This document shows, one piece after another, positions 1 through 11,080 of a DNA stretch of 64,000 nt. This stretch comes from Ganoderma boninense (Eukaryota; Basidiomycota; Agaricomycetes; Polyporales; Polyporaceae), in NCBI GenBank assembly GCA_002900995.3, contig CM035311.1, positions 1,736,001 to 1,800,000 on the forward strand, in the 5' to 3' direction. Within the stretch, counting starts at the first letter, position 1. Each line of letters begins with the position of its first letter. Both the position numbers and the translations under genes were made by a program. The notes under the pieces are model-generated. The model was given only the letters and a program-made list of their open reading frames with translations, ran no database searches and was not told where the DNA came from.

Positions 1-2968
1 CATGCCATACCGTCGTGCCCTCCTTGCTGCCCTTCTCCCGACTCGCCAGTGGCACCGCTGGCGCCGGTGCAGGGGCAGAGGACCCCTCGCCTTGCGACGG
101 CTGCTGTGAACCCGATGGCTGCGAGCCGTCCTCGGCTCCAGCTGCACGCATCTCGTCCATGCCGCGCTTCACGCCAGCCATCATCCTGTCCGTGCGCTCC
201 AGCATCTCCTCGAGCCGTTTCCGCTCCTCCGCGAGCGCCCGGTAGTGGTGATCCAGGTCTGCGAATGTCGGCACGCCCTCGATCACCGGCGGCGGAACCA
301 TGTGTGCGCCGCTGTGGTAGAACGAAGGCCCGACATGTGCGAACGGCGACGGCGCGTGCGCGGGGACGTGTAGTGGTGGGGGGATGCCGTATGGCGCTCC
401 AGGGTGCGGGGGCGCGTTCATCGAGTGCTGGACAGGCGAGTGCGCTCTGCTCGGGACGCCTTGGCCACCCATGCTGCCCTGAGCGGAACCGGAGCGGACA
501 TAGCTACTAGGCGGAGGAGGAGGGACGCTAACGTATTGTGTATTCATCAGACTTGTCAGCACCTCGGGGCCGAGCGTGGCGATCAGGCCCGGGAGTGTCT
601 GGCTGGCGTGCGGGGGAAAGGGGTTGCCACGGGGGGCACCGGGGCCGTAGCGGTCAAGCTCTTGCTGTAAGTGCTGGCTGCCCGAGGGCTCGCTCATGCC
701 CTGCATCATCGTCTCGCCCCACTGGCCGGCCTGCGCGACGTTGCTGCCCTCCCGCGATGCGCGAGCGGCACGTCCACCCGTCGTACGACGTGCTTTGCGG
801 GGCTTGCCCTCGTCGTCGTCATCGTCCACCTCCATCCCATCCGCGTCCTTGTCGCGCGCTTTTGACGTGCGAGGACGACGCGTCCGTTTCTTCGGCTGCT
901 CCTCCTCGCTCTCCGTCTGTGCACCAGCGGATCCGGAAGGCAATGCGCGGCCAACGCTGGCAAGGACTTCAGCCGCAGCTTGGTCGGTCATGCGGTCTTG
1001 CGGGGTGGGAGAGCTTGGTGCGCCAGCCGCTGCAGGGACCCGTTTCCTCCGTTTGATCACGGTCTTCTTCATTGAATTTGGACGATGAGTACCGTGAAGC
1101 TTGAAATAGAGGCCTGCAGCGTGCCAAGTGGGGGAGGGAAAGTGAAGGGAAAGCAGCGCGTCAGCGGGAGTTCGACGACGACGAGAAACTTTCCGACAGC
1201 AAATTCAGCGAGTCCCATGCCATCGCGCCAGGAAATAGTAGCATATTCGCACCCACGCCCACTGCCTCGGGACCCAGTTCCACCGCTGGTCCTGTCTCAT
1301 CCGCTCACGAAAAGATATATGACCATATATTCCGTCCAATCGGAGATCGACCACTCAACGCTTATCAGATAAGATGTCGACGGCTTGATAAACGAGGACA
1401 CCTCATATCTCCTCTCCCGCGGCACAGACGCCCGGACAACACCCGGCGACAAAGGTCACCACGCCCTCTCCGTGTTGAACGCAGGGGGACACAGCGCATT
1501 GGCAGATGGCAGATTGGGACAAAGGGCAAGGACCGACCGAGAAACACGTACCACAGGCATTGCAGATATTGTTCCCCACATCGTCTCGCCTCCATAACGG
1601 GGTCGTGCTGGTCCCACAGTTCGCACAACTGAGTGCCCCGACCTGACTTCGCCCCCGCGACCGATTGTTGCCGCCACCAAGGGTCTGGGAGCTGATAACC
1701 GGCGACGACTCGGCGCCCGATGTCTCCGCACCGCCCTGTTCAGGACCAGCCAGAACTGGATCCGCCTTCTGCGCTGGAGGCTGCCCGTTCGTAGGCTCGA
1801 TCGCGCCTGCTTGGATAGCGTTGTTATAAGTGGGACATCCATTGCAAGCAGACGTGCCTCCAGTGCCGTCGCAACGACCGTCGCCCGGGCAAGTGCCGCC
1901 CGGGTGCTTCTGGGCCGCCCGAGACGCTTCCGCCGGCTGGTTCTTTGTCTGATGAAGGGCGGGGGAAGCAGCGGGAGTCGGCATGGTGGGAGGGGAAGAT
2001 GTCCGACGGTCTTGACTTGGTGCCTGAGCCTGAGCTTGGGATTGGAAAGGGCTTGGTGGGACGGATTGCTTGGCGTTGGGGTGAGTGGCTGACTGAAGGG
2101 TCGATGTACGACCAAGAGAGAGAGGACGAGGAACGTGCTTCGTCCGGTAGTAGAGGCCTGGGGAGGGGGTGATAAGTCAACGAGGCGATGGGAGGAGCGG
2201 CAAGACGATATTATCGGTGCGAGCGAAGCACCATGAGCAAGACTGCAGGCTCATCACGGGCTGGATTGTCTAGAGGGAGTGGGCCAAGATGAAAGCGCGA
2301 GTGCAAGCCTCAAACTCGTGATATCACAACCCCCTAGCAGTCTGCGCTCCGTGATAGCATGTAGCAACGGTGCTTGAACGAGAAAGGGACGACGTCCTCA
2401 AGGCACAGATGGAAACACGCGCTCGTCACATAGATGCAGCGAGGAATCGATATCATTACGCCCGAGACTACGAGCGAACGCGTAGGACACGTGGCGTAGG
2501 AGAACAATCGTCATGTTGGGGAGGGTGAGGAAGATGAAGAGTGGGAGCCGAGATAGCCACGGCGGCAATGGGTCGAGTGAAACATGAGAGAGAACGGGGC
2601 TCACCGCAAGCATTACAGATCGACTTGCCGTCGTCGCCGCGTCTCCACTGAGGAGTTGTGACAGTCCCGCAGTTGGTGCACGCCAATTCAGAGTTAGCGG
2701 ATGGATTGCTGTAGTCTGCGGCGGGATCGGCGTTGTCACCAATGCGCTCCTTCAAGGCCGGGTCGAGGGGAAAGGGAGAACCTGTGTTGCGACCGTGTGC
2801 TGGGGGAAGAGGGGCGGGGGCGATGAGCGGAGACGGGTCGTCGTCGTTCCTGGAGTGATCGGAGGCGGGAGGGGTGTGTATATGGCCGTTGAACTGTACC
2901 CTAGACATGGGCGAAAGTGCGCTATTGTGCATGTTCACCACGGGCGATTCAAGAACGACCGGAGCCAT
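1..2968 (-). CDS. Two-finger GATA transcription factor, SREA/Urbs1-type iron (siderophore) repressor, 3' end outside window
   Basis: Exons (minus strand): 2605-2968, 1552-2157 and 1113 to the left edge; about 694 residues are visible and no stop is reached. Exon 1 codes the first zinc finger (C-T-N-C-G-T, W-R-R, C-N-A-C-G) and exon 2 the second (C-A-N-C-G-T, W-R-R, C-N-A-C-G). Between them lies a Cys-rich block, [12 protein letters not shown] then CNGCP, which is the signature of SREA/Urbs1/SRE repressors; that block is thought to sense iron. Each finger is cut at the same codon, right after CNACG, by introns of 447 and 438 bp, and continues as GLYYR or GLYFKLHG. Basic residues follow finger 2, and a heptad-like stretch (near [12 protein letters not shown]) suggests a C-terminal coiled coil. 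Family assignment is firm; the role as siderophore repressor is inferred from the family. Confidence 0.93.
1364..1372 (+). promoter_or_regulatory. ATCAGATAA site inside intron 2 of the GATA factor gene
   Basis: The 9-mer ATCAGATAA fits ATCWGATAA, the extended site reported for SREA-type repressors. It sits in the near-palindrome CTTATCAGATAAG, so two GATA cores face each other. It lies within the 438 bp intron of the gene that encodes such a factor. Function is inference. Confidence 0.45.
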
Positions 2969-5631
2969 TACAAGAGAGGAGATTAAGTGAGAGTATTGTT
3001 GCGGAGAAGCAATTAGTCAGGGCGGACTTGAGTACGGAAGGTAGAGGAAAGAGCGCCGTCGAAGAGACCGTCCGGGCGGGGAGCGAAGGACGAGAATGGC
3101 GGAGGGGTGGAGGTGGGTAGAGTCGGCGTCGGGGAGAGCGTTGCAGGTAAAGAGGCAAAAAGTCAGGAGCGGGACGAGTCTTGATAAAAAGGCTGATAAC
3201 GCGCAATCGAGACCCGCCGTCCAATCACCGCCTGTCCATTTGGCCCGCGCTGAACGGGCGTCTATCACCGAGATTCCCTCCCGTCTTATCTGCTATCTTA
3301 TCACTGGGCGTCAACCTACTTTCTTGTGTCGCTTTCCCGGCCCCGCTGTACTTGGTTGCGGTTGCTCTTCCTGCTGCCCTGCCCATCGTAGGACATGTCT
3401 GTCCCCCCCTCGCGTGCTTGAACCTGCTCGCCTCGGAGTAAATAGACAGCTGCGCGGCCGGCTCATGACAGGAACGGAGGATCTCAGCGTGGAAGCTCCC
3501 ACCGGGAAGCGAGAGCCACCCCTCAGCTGAGATCTGATCTCCGCCGCGTTCCTCGCTTGTAAACCCGCGTCCCAGTATGGATAAGTACGGTTTACTCTGG
3601 GCCCACACCCTCATTCTCTAAACTCTCCACCACACACCCTTCAGCACTCTACTCGCCCGCACAGGCGAACGGCTGCAACATTCCACTCTTGTAGACAGGA
3701 TGCCAGCCCAAGCTGTGCGAGAACGGTCCATGGCGCTGTGAAAGATCTGCTTCCGGATCCGGGACACGCGTCGCACGCTGGGAGGCTGGCCGATATTCCT
3801 CCATTCACATCATGACGAAAGCCGTGCGACCACCCATGCGGGTCCAGACCCTCGCGACCCGACGCCATGGAAGCAACTACCGGCGCCAGCCAGAGCGTAG
3901 ATCAGCGGGTGCGGCTGCTTCAGGCGCGCTTCCATCCACCTCCTTGTCCCCGCCTTTCCATGCAGATAACGGCCACCACGACCCAGATATCTTCAGAGAT
4001 AACTAGCCTCTGCTGACACGTCTTTGTGTGTTTTTTCTTCCTCAGAGGTGCGTCGCATGGACATTGAGGACGCCAGGCAGGCCTGGGGCCGTTGGCCTCA
4101 GACATTGAAATCAAGCCACCATAAAGCCTGGCACCCGTGCGCGTGATCATCCGCCACGTCGACTTCGCATGGCCAGTAGCAAGTCAGGCCTAGTCAGGGG
4201 CCACAAGTTCTCAGCACAAACGCGGTACCAGTCAAATCTGTCGCATATCAAACTGCATTCGACGGCGGAAGCCTCCTCCACAAGCTGCAGTCTCAGCCGA
4301 GCAATGAGACTCCGCCGCCGCCCTTGCTTGCAGTTGTGCTCAGACATCAGGTGGACGCCGCCGTCCAAGTACTGCAGTACTGCAACCTATGTTTCATTTT
4401 ATGGGGTAAGAGGAATCCGCATGTAGCCGCACGTTATCGAGGGCGCCATTTTGAACGGACAGTTTTGGTGCTAGACAAGTTCGCTGCCCAGCATCGAACT
4501 CCATCAGCGTCAGAGTGTAGTCTGCCGACCAGGCCAAGGCGCGCTCTGTGGACTGCGGAAAAACTTACGGGGCGGCGAAAGTTGCGCTGCGAACATGCGC
4601 ATACAGCAGCAGTGAGCCAGCGGAGGTAAACAGGTGAGCCTCTCGGCGCGCCAAGATACGCCCCGAGAGAGCAGCCCAAGGCTGACCCAAAAAATGAGTA
4701 CACATATTCCCAGGACATCGTATTTCATCCCCTCTGACCACCCGCAGAAGATGGTTTCGGGTCGGGTCCTGCACGCCGTTACGGTCCGAGCGCAGCGGGG
4801 TTAGGAAAACATCTGTTGCCAGAGCTAAGTATCCCTGCAGACCCTTGCACATCTGACGCAGTCAGGGTCGACTTCGACGTAGCACGGGCATCCCTACGAG
4901 TTGTTTTGGCCCCGCCTTTGTTCTAAACCCTTATTCATCCACAAGTCGCGAAGTACATGTCAGCACGGCGCGCCACCGTCCTGATAAACAGGTTGCAGCG
5001 CATCGGCAAGTGCTTCTGCGTCCTGAACGAGGCGCAAATTCGGTTGGTACCAAACAAATACTATCATCATGTATGCCATGCGGTGTGGAGGTTAGATAAA
5101 ATATTGCATGACTGAAGAGCATACCTTCCAACCTTCGGAAGTCCATTTGATGGCAACTTTGCCCATATCGCAACGTGACGTTAGATTCTTGAGGGTCCAA
5201 ATATTGTCCCTCTTCCCTATGATATTCGAAGATCATCTGTAAAATACCATATTTAGGGCGAAGACACTGAGCCAAACCGCGTACGTAGTCGTGCGGAGGG
5301 AACTGAGCCGCAGGATGGGAACTCAGGCTGTGGTGCGGTAACGTAGGAAGACCCTTACGGTAAGATTAGAGACCACACATTTAGGTAGTGAACGGGACAA
5401 ACCTACGCAGCTCACAGCAATCGAGTTACATGCATTTCATTATTTGTAGTCTTCTGAGGTGTGACAGAACACCGTGTGGTGGACTCCGGATCTGCAGGAG
5501 CGGGGCCTCCAGAGCCCCCGAGCGTCTTTTGGTAGCGCGCGCTTAAGCCACGTGGGGCCAATCGCGGTGGCTTCCCAACGACAGAGGCGATTTTGCACAA
5601 GACATCCCGGCCCCCTCAAGTTCAAGACACA
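2969..5631. other. Divergent intergenic region between the GATA factor and eL37
   Basis: 2.66 kb separates two divergently transcribed genes. Apart from the GATA cores no motif stands out. Short frames occur, and one minus-strand frame near 4960-5390 can be spliced into a coding-looking string, but it has no clear start codon and no recognised family. Long upstream regions are usual for fungal regulatory genes. Confidence 0.5.
3183..3302. promoter_or_regulatory. Cluster of four GATA cores upstream of the GATA factor gene
   Basis: GATAA occurs at 3183-3187 and 3195-3199, and TTATC (its complement) at 3286-3290 and 3298-3302, all within 120 bp and 215-335 bp upstream of the start codon at 2968. 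This would suit control by itself or another GATA factor. Short motifs are common, so this is only suggestive. Confidence 0.35.
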
Positions 5632-6452
5632 ATGGTGAGTCCATGCCCGTAATGCACGCCAGGAGGACACCCAGGACCGATGGACATACCAAACCCTTCG
5701 AACGGAGCAAAATGGATAGGTTGAGGGGATGGATTGGATGGACTCTGATCGGATGACGCTCCTCAGGCAGCGGTGTCAAACTCCTGGCGTGCTGCCCCGT
5801 ATTGCCCTCCGAGTGGCTGGTTGTGCTAATCGCATCTTTGTTTGTAGACGAAAGGTTCGTGCGCGGTGGATTGGAGGATGATCGAGGCCATGGGACTGAT
5901 GTTTGCATTGATGGGTCTGACGGTGCTCAGGTACCACCTCCTTCGGGTGAGTCTGTGCATGCCCTGTCCCCTTCCTCTGAAGTTCATTGCGTCTTGCGAT
6001 CTACAGTAAACGGCACACCAAGTCCCACACCCTCTGCAGGCGGTGTGGCAACCGTGCCTTCCACAAGCAGCACAAGGGTGCGTATTCATTTCCCACGTGT
6101 CACCTCATCGTCTCCTCCTCCTCTGCCGCACTTCACCTCCCCCATTTCCACTGTTTGCACTCACGCTTGAAGCATATTGATTGACTGCCTCGGTCACAGA
6201 GTGTGCGCAGTGCGGCTACCCCAGCGCGAAGCTCCGGTCTTACGAGTGGGGCCAGAAGGCCAAGCGCCGAAAGACCACTGGCACTGGCCGCATGCACTAC
6301 CTCAAGACCGTATCAAGGCGGTTCAAGAACGGATTCAGGTGCGTTCTAGTGACACCAATGGCTCGATATACCTTTCATATTGATCCGCGTTGTGATGTTT
6401 CAGGGAGAACACGCGCGCAGTCAAGCGGACCAAGAAGACGACGGAGGCATGA
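5632..6452 (+). CDS. RPL37: 60S ribosomal protein eL37
   Basis: Six coding exons: 5632-5634 (only ATG), 5848-5854 (7 nt), 5931-5946 (16 nt), 6007-6077, 6200-6338 and 6404-6452, giving about 93 residues, the normal eL37 size. The start reads [19 protein letters not shown] as in other eukaryotes. Two CxxC pairs (LCRRCG and CAQCGYP) form the zinc ribbon, and the [13 protein letters not shown] block is diagnostic. The protein is a small zinc-binding component of the large ribosomal subunit. The first intron follows the start codon directly, which is frequent in fungal ribosomal protein genes. The reading frame only closes if both micro-exons are used. It converges with the HAUS6-like gene. Confidence 0.96.
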
Positions 6453-6975
6453 TCCCCTGCATAGGCACATCCCCCACGATCGACTGTACTGCACGAGCTG
6501 GCGGCTCATCTTCGTCTCGCATCGCAACCCATCCGTATATGTCTTGCCCCCCTGTATACTGCTACACAAGATCCGGCACAAGCTGCCACCCACGCAAAAT
6601 ACATGAACTATGCCATGCCCGCTTTGTATGCATATATTTTGGATCGCCGCAGGCTATCGATGCAAGGAGTGCCCTGAGCGTGTGGAATACAGAGAAGTCC
6701 GTATACCATGCTCGATGTGGGAGGAAGGTTGCAAATCATAGATTAGGTCCGAGTGCTTCCTATCGTGGAACTGCTCTGAGCCCAGAGATGGTTGTCTTGA
6801 CCCGGCGGTGAGTGGGGATCATCGAATTTTCGCGTACCGTCGTAGTGGATGGAGGTGCAGCAGCCATGCTTTCTTCTGCCTAAGTTAGAATCAGGCCGCC
6901 AAATCCGCTTTGTCCCCATGCTTAAGGTTGATCCTCACTGATCACATTATGGTAACAGATTTCTGCAGAGCTCTC

Positions 6976-9926
6976 TCACTCCCAGTCCGACATATCACCC
7001 TCCAGATCGTCCTCATCAAGAAGTTGAGCTACGGAGACACCTCCCTGATGTCCAGCATGGAGAAGAATGTCCGCAAGGGTCATGCTGTTCCCCTCGTACG
7101 GTACGTCGTCCTCGCCTTCGCTCTCGGCAGCCCGAGGCCCGTTCTCGGAGGCTCCAGCCGCACGTCCGGAGAAAGGACGCCTGAGAGTAGTAGCAGTGGG
7201 AGTCGTGTCGTCCCCTTCCTGTGGGGCCTCAAGCTCAAGACCGTCCCTGAGGCTGGGCAGGCGAGGCATGCGCACACGTTCGTACTCGTCGATGTCGAAC
7301 GACTGCCGCGGGGCGGACTTCTTGAGCGTCGAGAGCAGCGTCCCGCGCGTGCCGGACCCTTTTCCTGGGGTCCGGAAGGGAGTTCGCGGGCCCGCATGCC
7401 CGGTAGGCACTCCAGTGTGCATGGCAGAAGCGGCGTTGGCGTACTCTTCGTCTGAAGGGTCTGAGCGATCTTCGACGGACTCCACGATCTGCATGCGCGG
7501 AAGGTTTTTTCAGAGCCAGAGGGGATCAGTGAACGGGTGGTGTGAGTGTTGGCACTGATCAAGCCACGCACACGAAGGATGTCTGCGTCCTCGCCGCGGC
7601 CAAACATAGTCGACCGCCGTGTCCGCGCAGCGGATGCACGGCGCGACAGCCGGCGAGCCCTCGTCGCCGCATCACCCTGGGTTATTCGGCCGGTCCCCGA
7701 CGGAATACGGTGTGGTGGAGGGACCCGACCATCCGCTACCAGACCTTCTCTTCTTGGTAGAAGTGTATTGAAGTTGCCCCTGCTTGACGACCTAGTTAGG
7801 GTGCTTGCCGTCATAGTCTCGCCGCGGTGGTTAGGTTTCTGCACAGCCGTCGGAACTTGCCCGCGAGCCGTCGGCTGGCGAAGGCGTGAACCCCGTCCAG
7901 CTGGCAGTTTGGCAGAGGGCGGTTCTGGCTCTGGTTCCGGCTCGGAGTCCGACGCTGGTAGAGGCTCCGCTATGAAGGGGGGGAGGAGTGCAGAGCGGAT
8001 GTGTGCGATGCGGTCTTCGATCGCGGTTTCAGACGGTGCTGTGGCGTCGAGGCAGAATTGAGCCATGATGGGCGCGTCAGGAATTTTCTGTGGGAGCACA
8101 GACATATACCATCGAGAGTCATGACCGCGGCGATGAGGCGGGTAATCGTGTAGACAAGATGAGCGGCTTATTGCATCGGCGAGGTAATGACGCTACCATA
8201 CCTCAAAGTCGACGGGGTTGCCGCCCCTCCTGTCCCATAAGCTCGCATCGAAGTGCAGGCTATTATCGCTCTTCACCGGGGCCTTCTTGGATGAAGTTGA
8301 CGGGTGCGGCGCTTCTTGAGACTTACCCTTTCGCAAACGCTTCTGGAGCTGAGCTTGTACGCTCCGTGCGCTGAGTAGTGCGTCCTGGAGAGACCTGTGG
8401 ACCCTCTCAATGGCGACTAAACGTTCCGATATTGAATGAGGCGTTGAGGGTCCCGGGTCTTCGCCTTGGGAGTCCTCTCCGTCAGGGTGTGACGGCCTGT
8501 CCGGCGCAAAGAGCGGCAGACCAAGCGAGTGTAGGTTGGCAGGGTGATGAGCCGCTGCAATTGGGAGCGGGGGAGGTGTTTCAGGGCTAGCCTGGACTCC
8601 CGGAGTGGAAGTGAGAGGACAAGACGTGAGCAAGGATGCCAGGCCGGAGGCACGCTGGTCATTATTAGAGTGCATATACCCACCTGGGGTTGAGAACTTG
8701 GCAATATGGAGCCTGATTTGGCTCCCGCAATAGCGTCTTCGCTAATGGTGAAATCAGCTGCCGTGGACGCAGAAGTCGAATCAAGAAGACCAGCAAGATC
8801 CGTGACGAGGCGCAGGGCTGACTGGCCGTCATCGCCCTGCCAGGATCTGCGAAGGAGATCCTGGTAGCGAGAATCTCGCAGTGCGAGAAGCCTATCTGTC
8901 GTAAGGCCGTCGTATTTCGAAGACATCGAGAGTCTGGGATCCGCAATCCTCGCCTACAAAACACGATAACCACGCACTCAGCATCGCCGTTTGGTGTGCG
9001 TCGACACCAAAAATGAACGTCCACCCACGCGAATAGCGGCTAAATCTATCTGCCTCTGCACTAGGAGCGCAGCCGAGCGTTCCCATTCGAACCGTGCGTT
9101 CTGCGCCGCTGCCAGCTGCGTCGTGTACCCAATGGATAACAAGCCAATATCGCGCTGCAAACGAGTGTATCAGCCCTCTGCAACGGAGATGAAGAGATGT
9201 CCCCCTCATATCACACGGGCCTCGCCTACCTGCTGGTCAGAAGCGTCCAAGCTCGGGGCTGGAGGATGCAACGAGGACGACCGTGTCTGTGTCCGCACGG
9301 CGTTCTTGAGGATGGCGTGACTAGACAAGGCCAGAATCAGGCGCTCGAAGCTAGAACCGAACGAACAGGGAGCAGAAACCAGATCAGTGAGCCGAACCAC
9401 AAAGCGAACAGATCCCTCGGGAACCGCACCGGTCCCCAGAGCATTCCTCCAGGATGGACTTGCGGACCACGACGTCTTTCCACCACCACGCGGCGACCGC
9501 GTCTTCGGCCGACGACACTGGCTGCTTGCCTTTAGGGTCGGCTGTATGCGCGTGCTTTGTATGCACCATGGCGTTCCTAAGCCCTTCGAGGTACTTGGCG
9601 AGGGCGATCCGGTACGCGGCTGTGTCAGATGGCTGGACGCATGGATATGCAGGTAGAATCTAATCCCAGTACATGTAAATTTAAGGCGCCGCAGCGGAGC
9701 ATATCCATTGAGCGTAACTGACCGATTTTGCACGCTCTTTGCTGCCCTCGAGTTTGCCCACTAGGAAATAGGTTATGTCCTCCATCGCCTTGCTCCGATC
9801 GCGCATGCCACGAGTGTGGTGGAAGAGGCGTTCGTTGTAGCCGCTGGCATCCTGCAGGGGGAAGTTAAGGAGATGGAGGTGGAGGATGGTGAGCAAGGTG
9901 TTGGGCAGTTTGTGTTGAAGCGCCAT
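6976..9926 (-). CDS. HAUS augmin-like complex subunit 6 (N-terminal domain family)
   Basis: Exons: 9723-9926, 9430-9659, 9230-9350, 9029-9154, 8684-8953, 8202-8591, 7572-8087 and 6976-7488; 789 residues with all junctions in phase. The first 250 residues match the HAUS6 N-terminal pattern: LLTILHLHLLNFPL, MEDITYFLVGKLEG, YPCVQPSDTAAYRIALAKYL, a W-W-W-K-D-V-V-V-R-K block, and FERLILALSSHAIL. Then come a helical region and TTDRLLALRDSRYQDLLRRS. The C-terminal half is low complexity, Ser/Arg/Pro rich, ending in an acidic tail. Augmin recruits gamma-tubulin to spindle microtubules; yeasts have lost it. The start at 9926 is the first in-frame ATG, but open frame continues upstream for about 30 codons, so a short 5' exon may be missing. 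Confidence 0.8.
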
Positions 9927-11080
9927 GTGCACGGAGTATGTCGGCGTCGGGGTTGCATCCGCGGCCGATCGGCGTGGATGCGAGTACGGGAGAAACGTGC
10001 TCGACGCGCGTCAACGCGCCACAACGCCATCGACGCGGTCACATGGCCACCACAACCACAAACAACCAGCAAAGAAAAACAATGCTCGTCTCCCTGTTCT
10101 AGTCACAAATCTCGCACGTATCCTGAAATCAGACGAGCGATGAGTTCCGCAGGTTAATTCGCTAATCTACACTACTTAACGTTACGAAATCCGAACCCGA
10201 GACACAGGACCATCCTTGAACTACCCTGCAGACCAGCGCCAAAATCCAGAGTAAGCAGAAAACAACGGGGCGCCCAGAGTGAACATAAGTAAAAGGGGGG
10301 TGTCGCAACCAATGCGAAAAACAAAATGGACAAAACATAAACCCAGGGCCGCGACACAGTATTGGGGTGAAGGGAAGGCGAACTCTATGCATGAGGCGGC
10401 GCGAATGGGTGAAGAGCAAATCCGGGGTAACGCTACATGTGCCAGATGCGGGTTAGGATAAACGAACACGCTACGCTAGAGGTACACAGCAAGAATAGAG
10501 CAAGAAAAACAGCGAAATGCAGGTAGGAACGCGACGCGGACTAGAAGCGGAGAGAGAGCAAACAGAGTGGGCAACTGAGCACGATGGGCGAGCTACACGA
10601 CGAGCCATCGCCACCAGTGGTAGCGGTAAATAACGACAATATACAGTAACGAATCTGCGAAGTGAACGAGCGTGGAGGTCCGAGCATTGCGGATGGACTT
10701 TGGAGATGCAGATAATAGTATGGCGATGCAGCTATGTTGATACAGTGATTTGGTGGTATGAGCGTGTGGTGTGAGTGGCGGGGTTGGGGGGTGGGGGAAG
10801 ATGACTCAGGGTAGAAAATGGTCAAGGTAGGTATTGGCATTTCAGAATCCTCAGTGAGCAAATGGTGAAGTAGATGCTTCCAACAGGAAGGTGCGGACAG
10901 CTCCAGTCGCGCCTTTTGCGCCATGACTGCGACGCAGGGCTCATGACCACGATTTGACCTGTGATGGTTTTGAGTAGTCACGATCAAATCTCGGGAATGG
11001 CGTTTGGTAGTGCAGTGGCATCGATGGCATTGGCTGAGTACGAGTCTAAGCACTGGACCATTATGACTGAATGACACTGC
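9927..11080. other. Intergenic, no gene seen
   Basis: About 1.15 kb between two minus-strand genes: the upstream region of the HAUS6-like gene and the 3' side of the DUF6534 gene. It contains short unrelated frames only, the longest (10541-11077, minus) being His/Ser/Pro rich without family resemblance. Confidence 0.5.

Noticed and set aside
4960..5386. Minus-strand frames joined over a possible intron 5061-5124
   Set aside because: The string looks coding-like (YVRGLAQCLRPKYG, ALADALQPVYQDGG) but lacks an upstream start, has no known family and could be chance.
6976..8926. Separate hypothetical gene starting at the ATG at 8926
   Set aside because: The exon continues upstream in frame to an acceptor at 8954 and joins the HAUS6-like N-terminal exons, so it is part of one gene.
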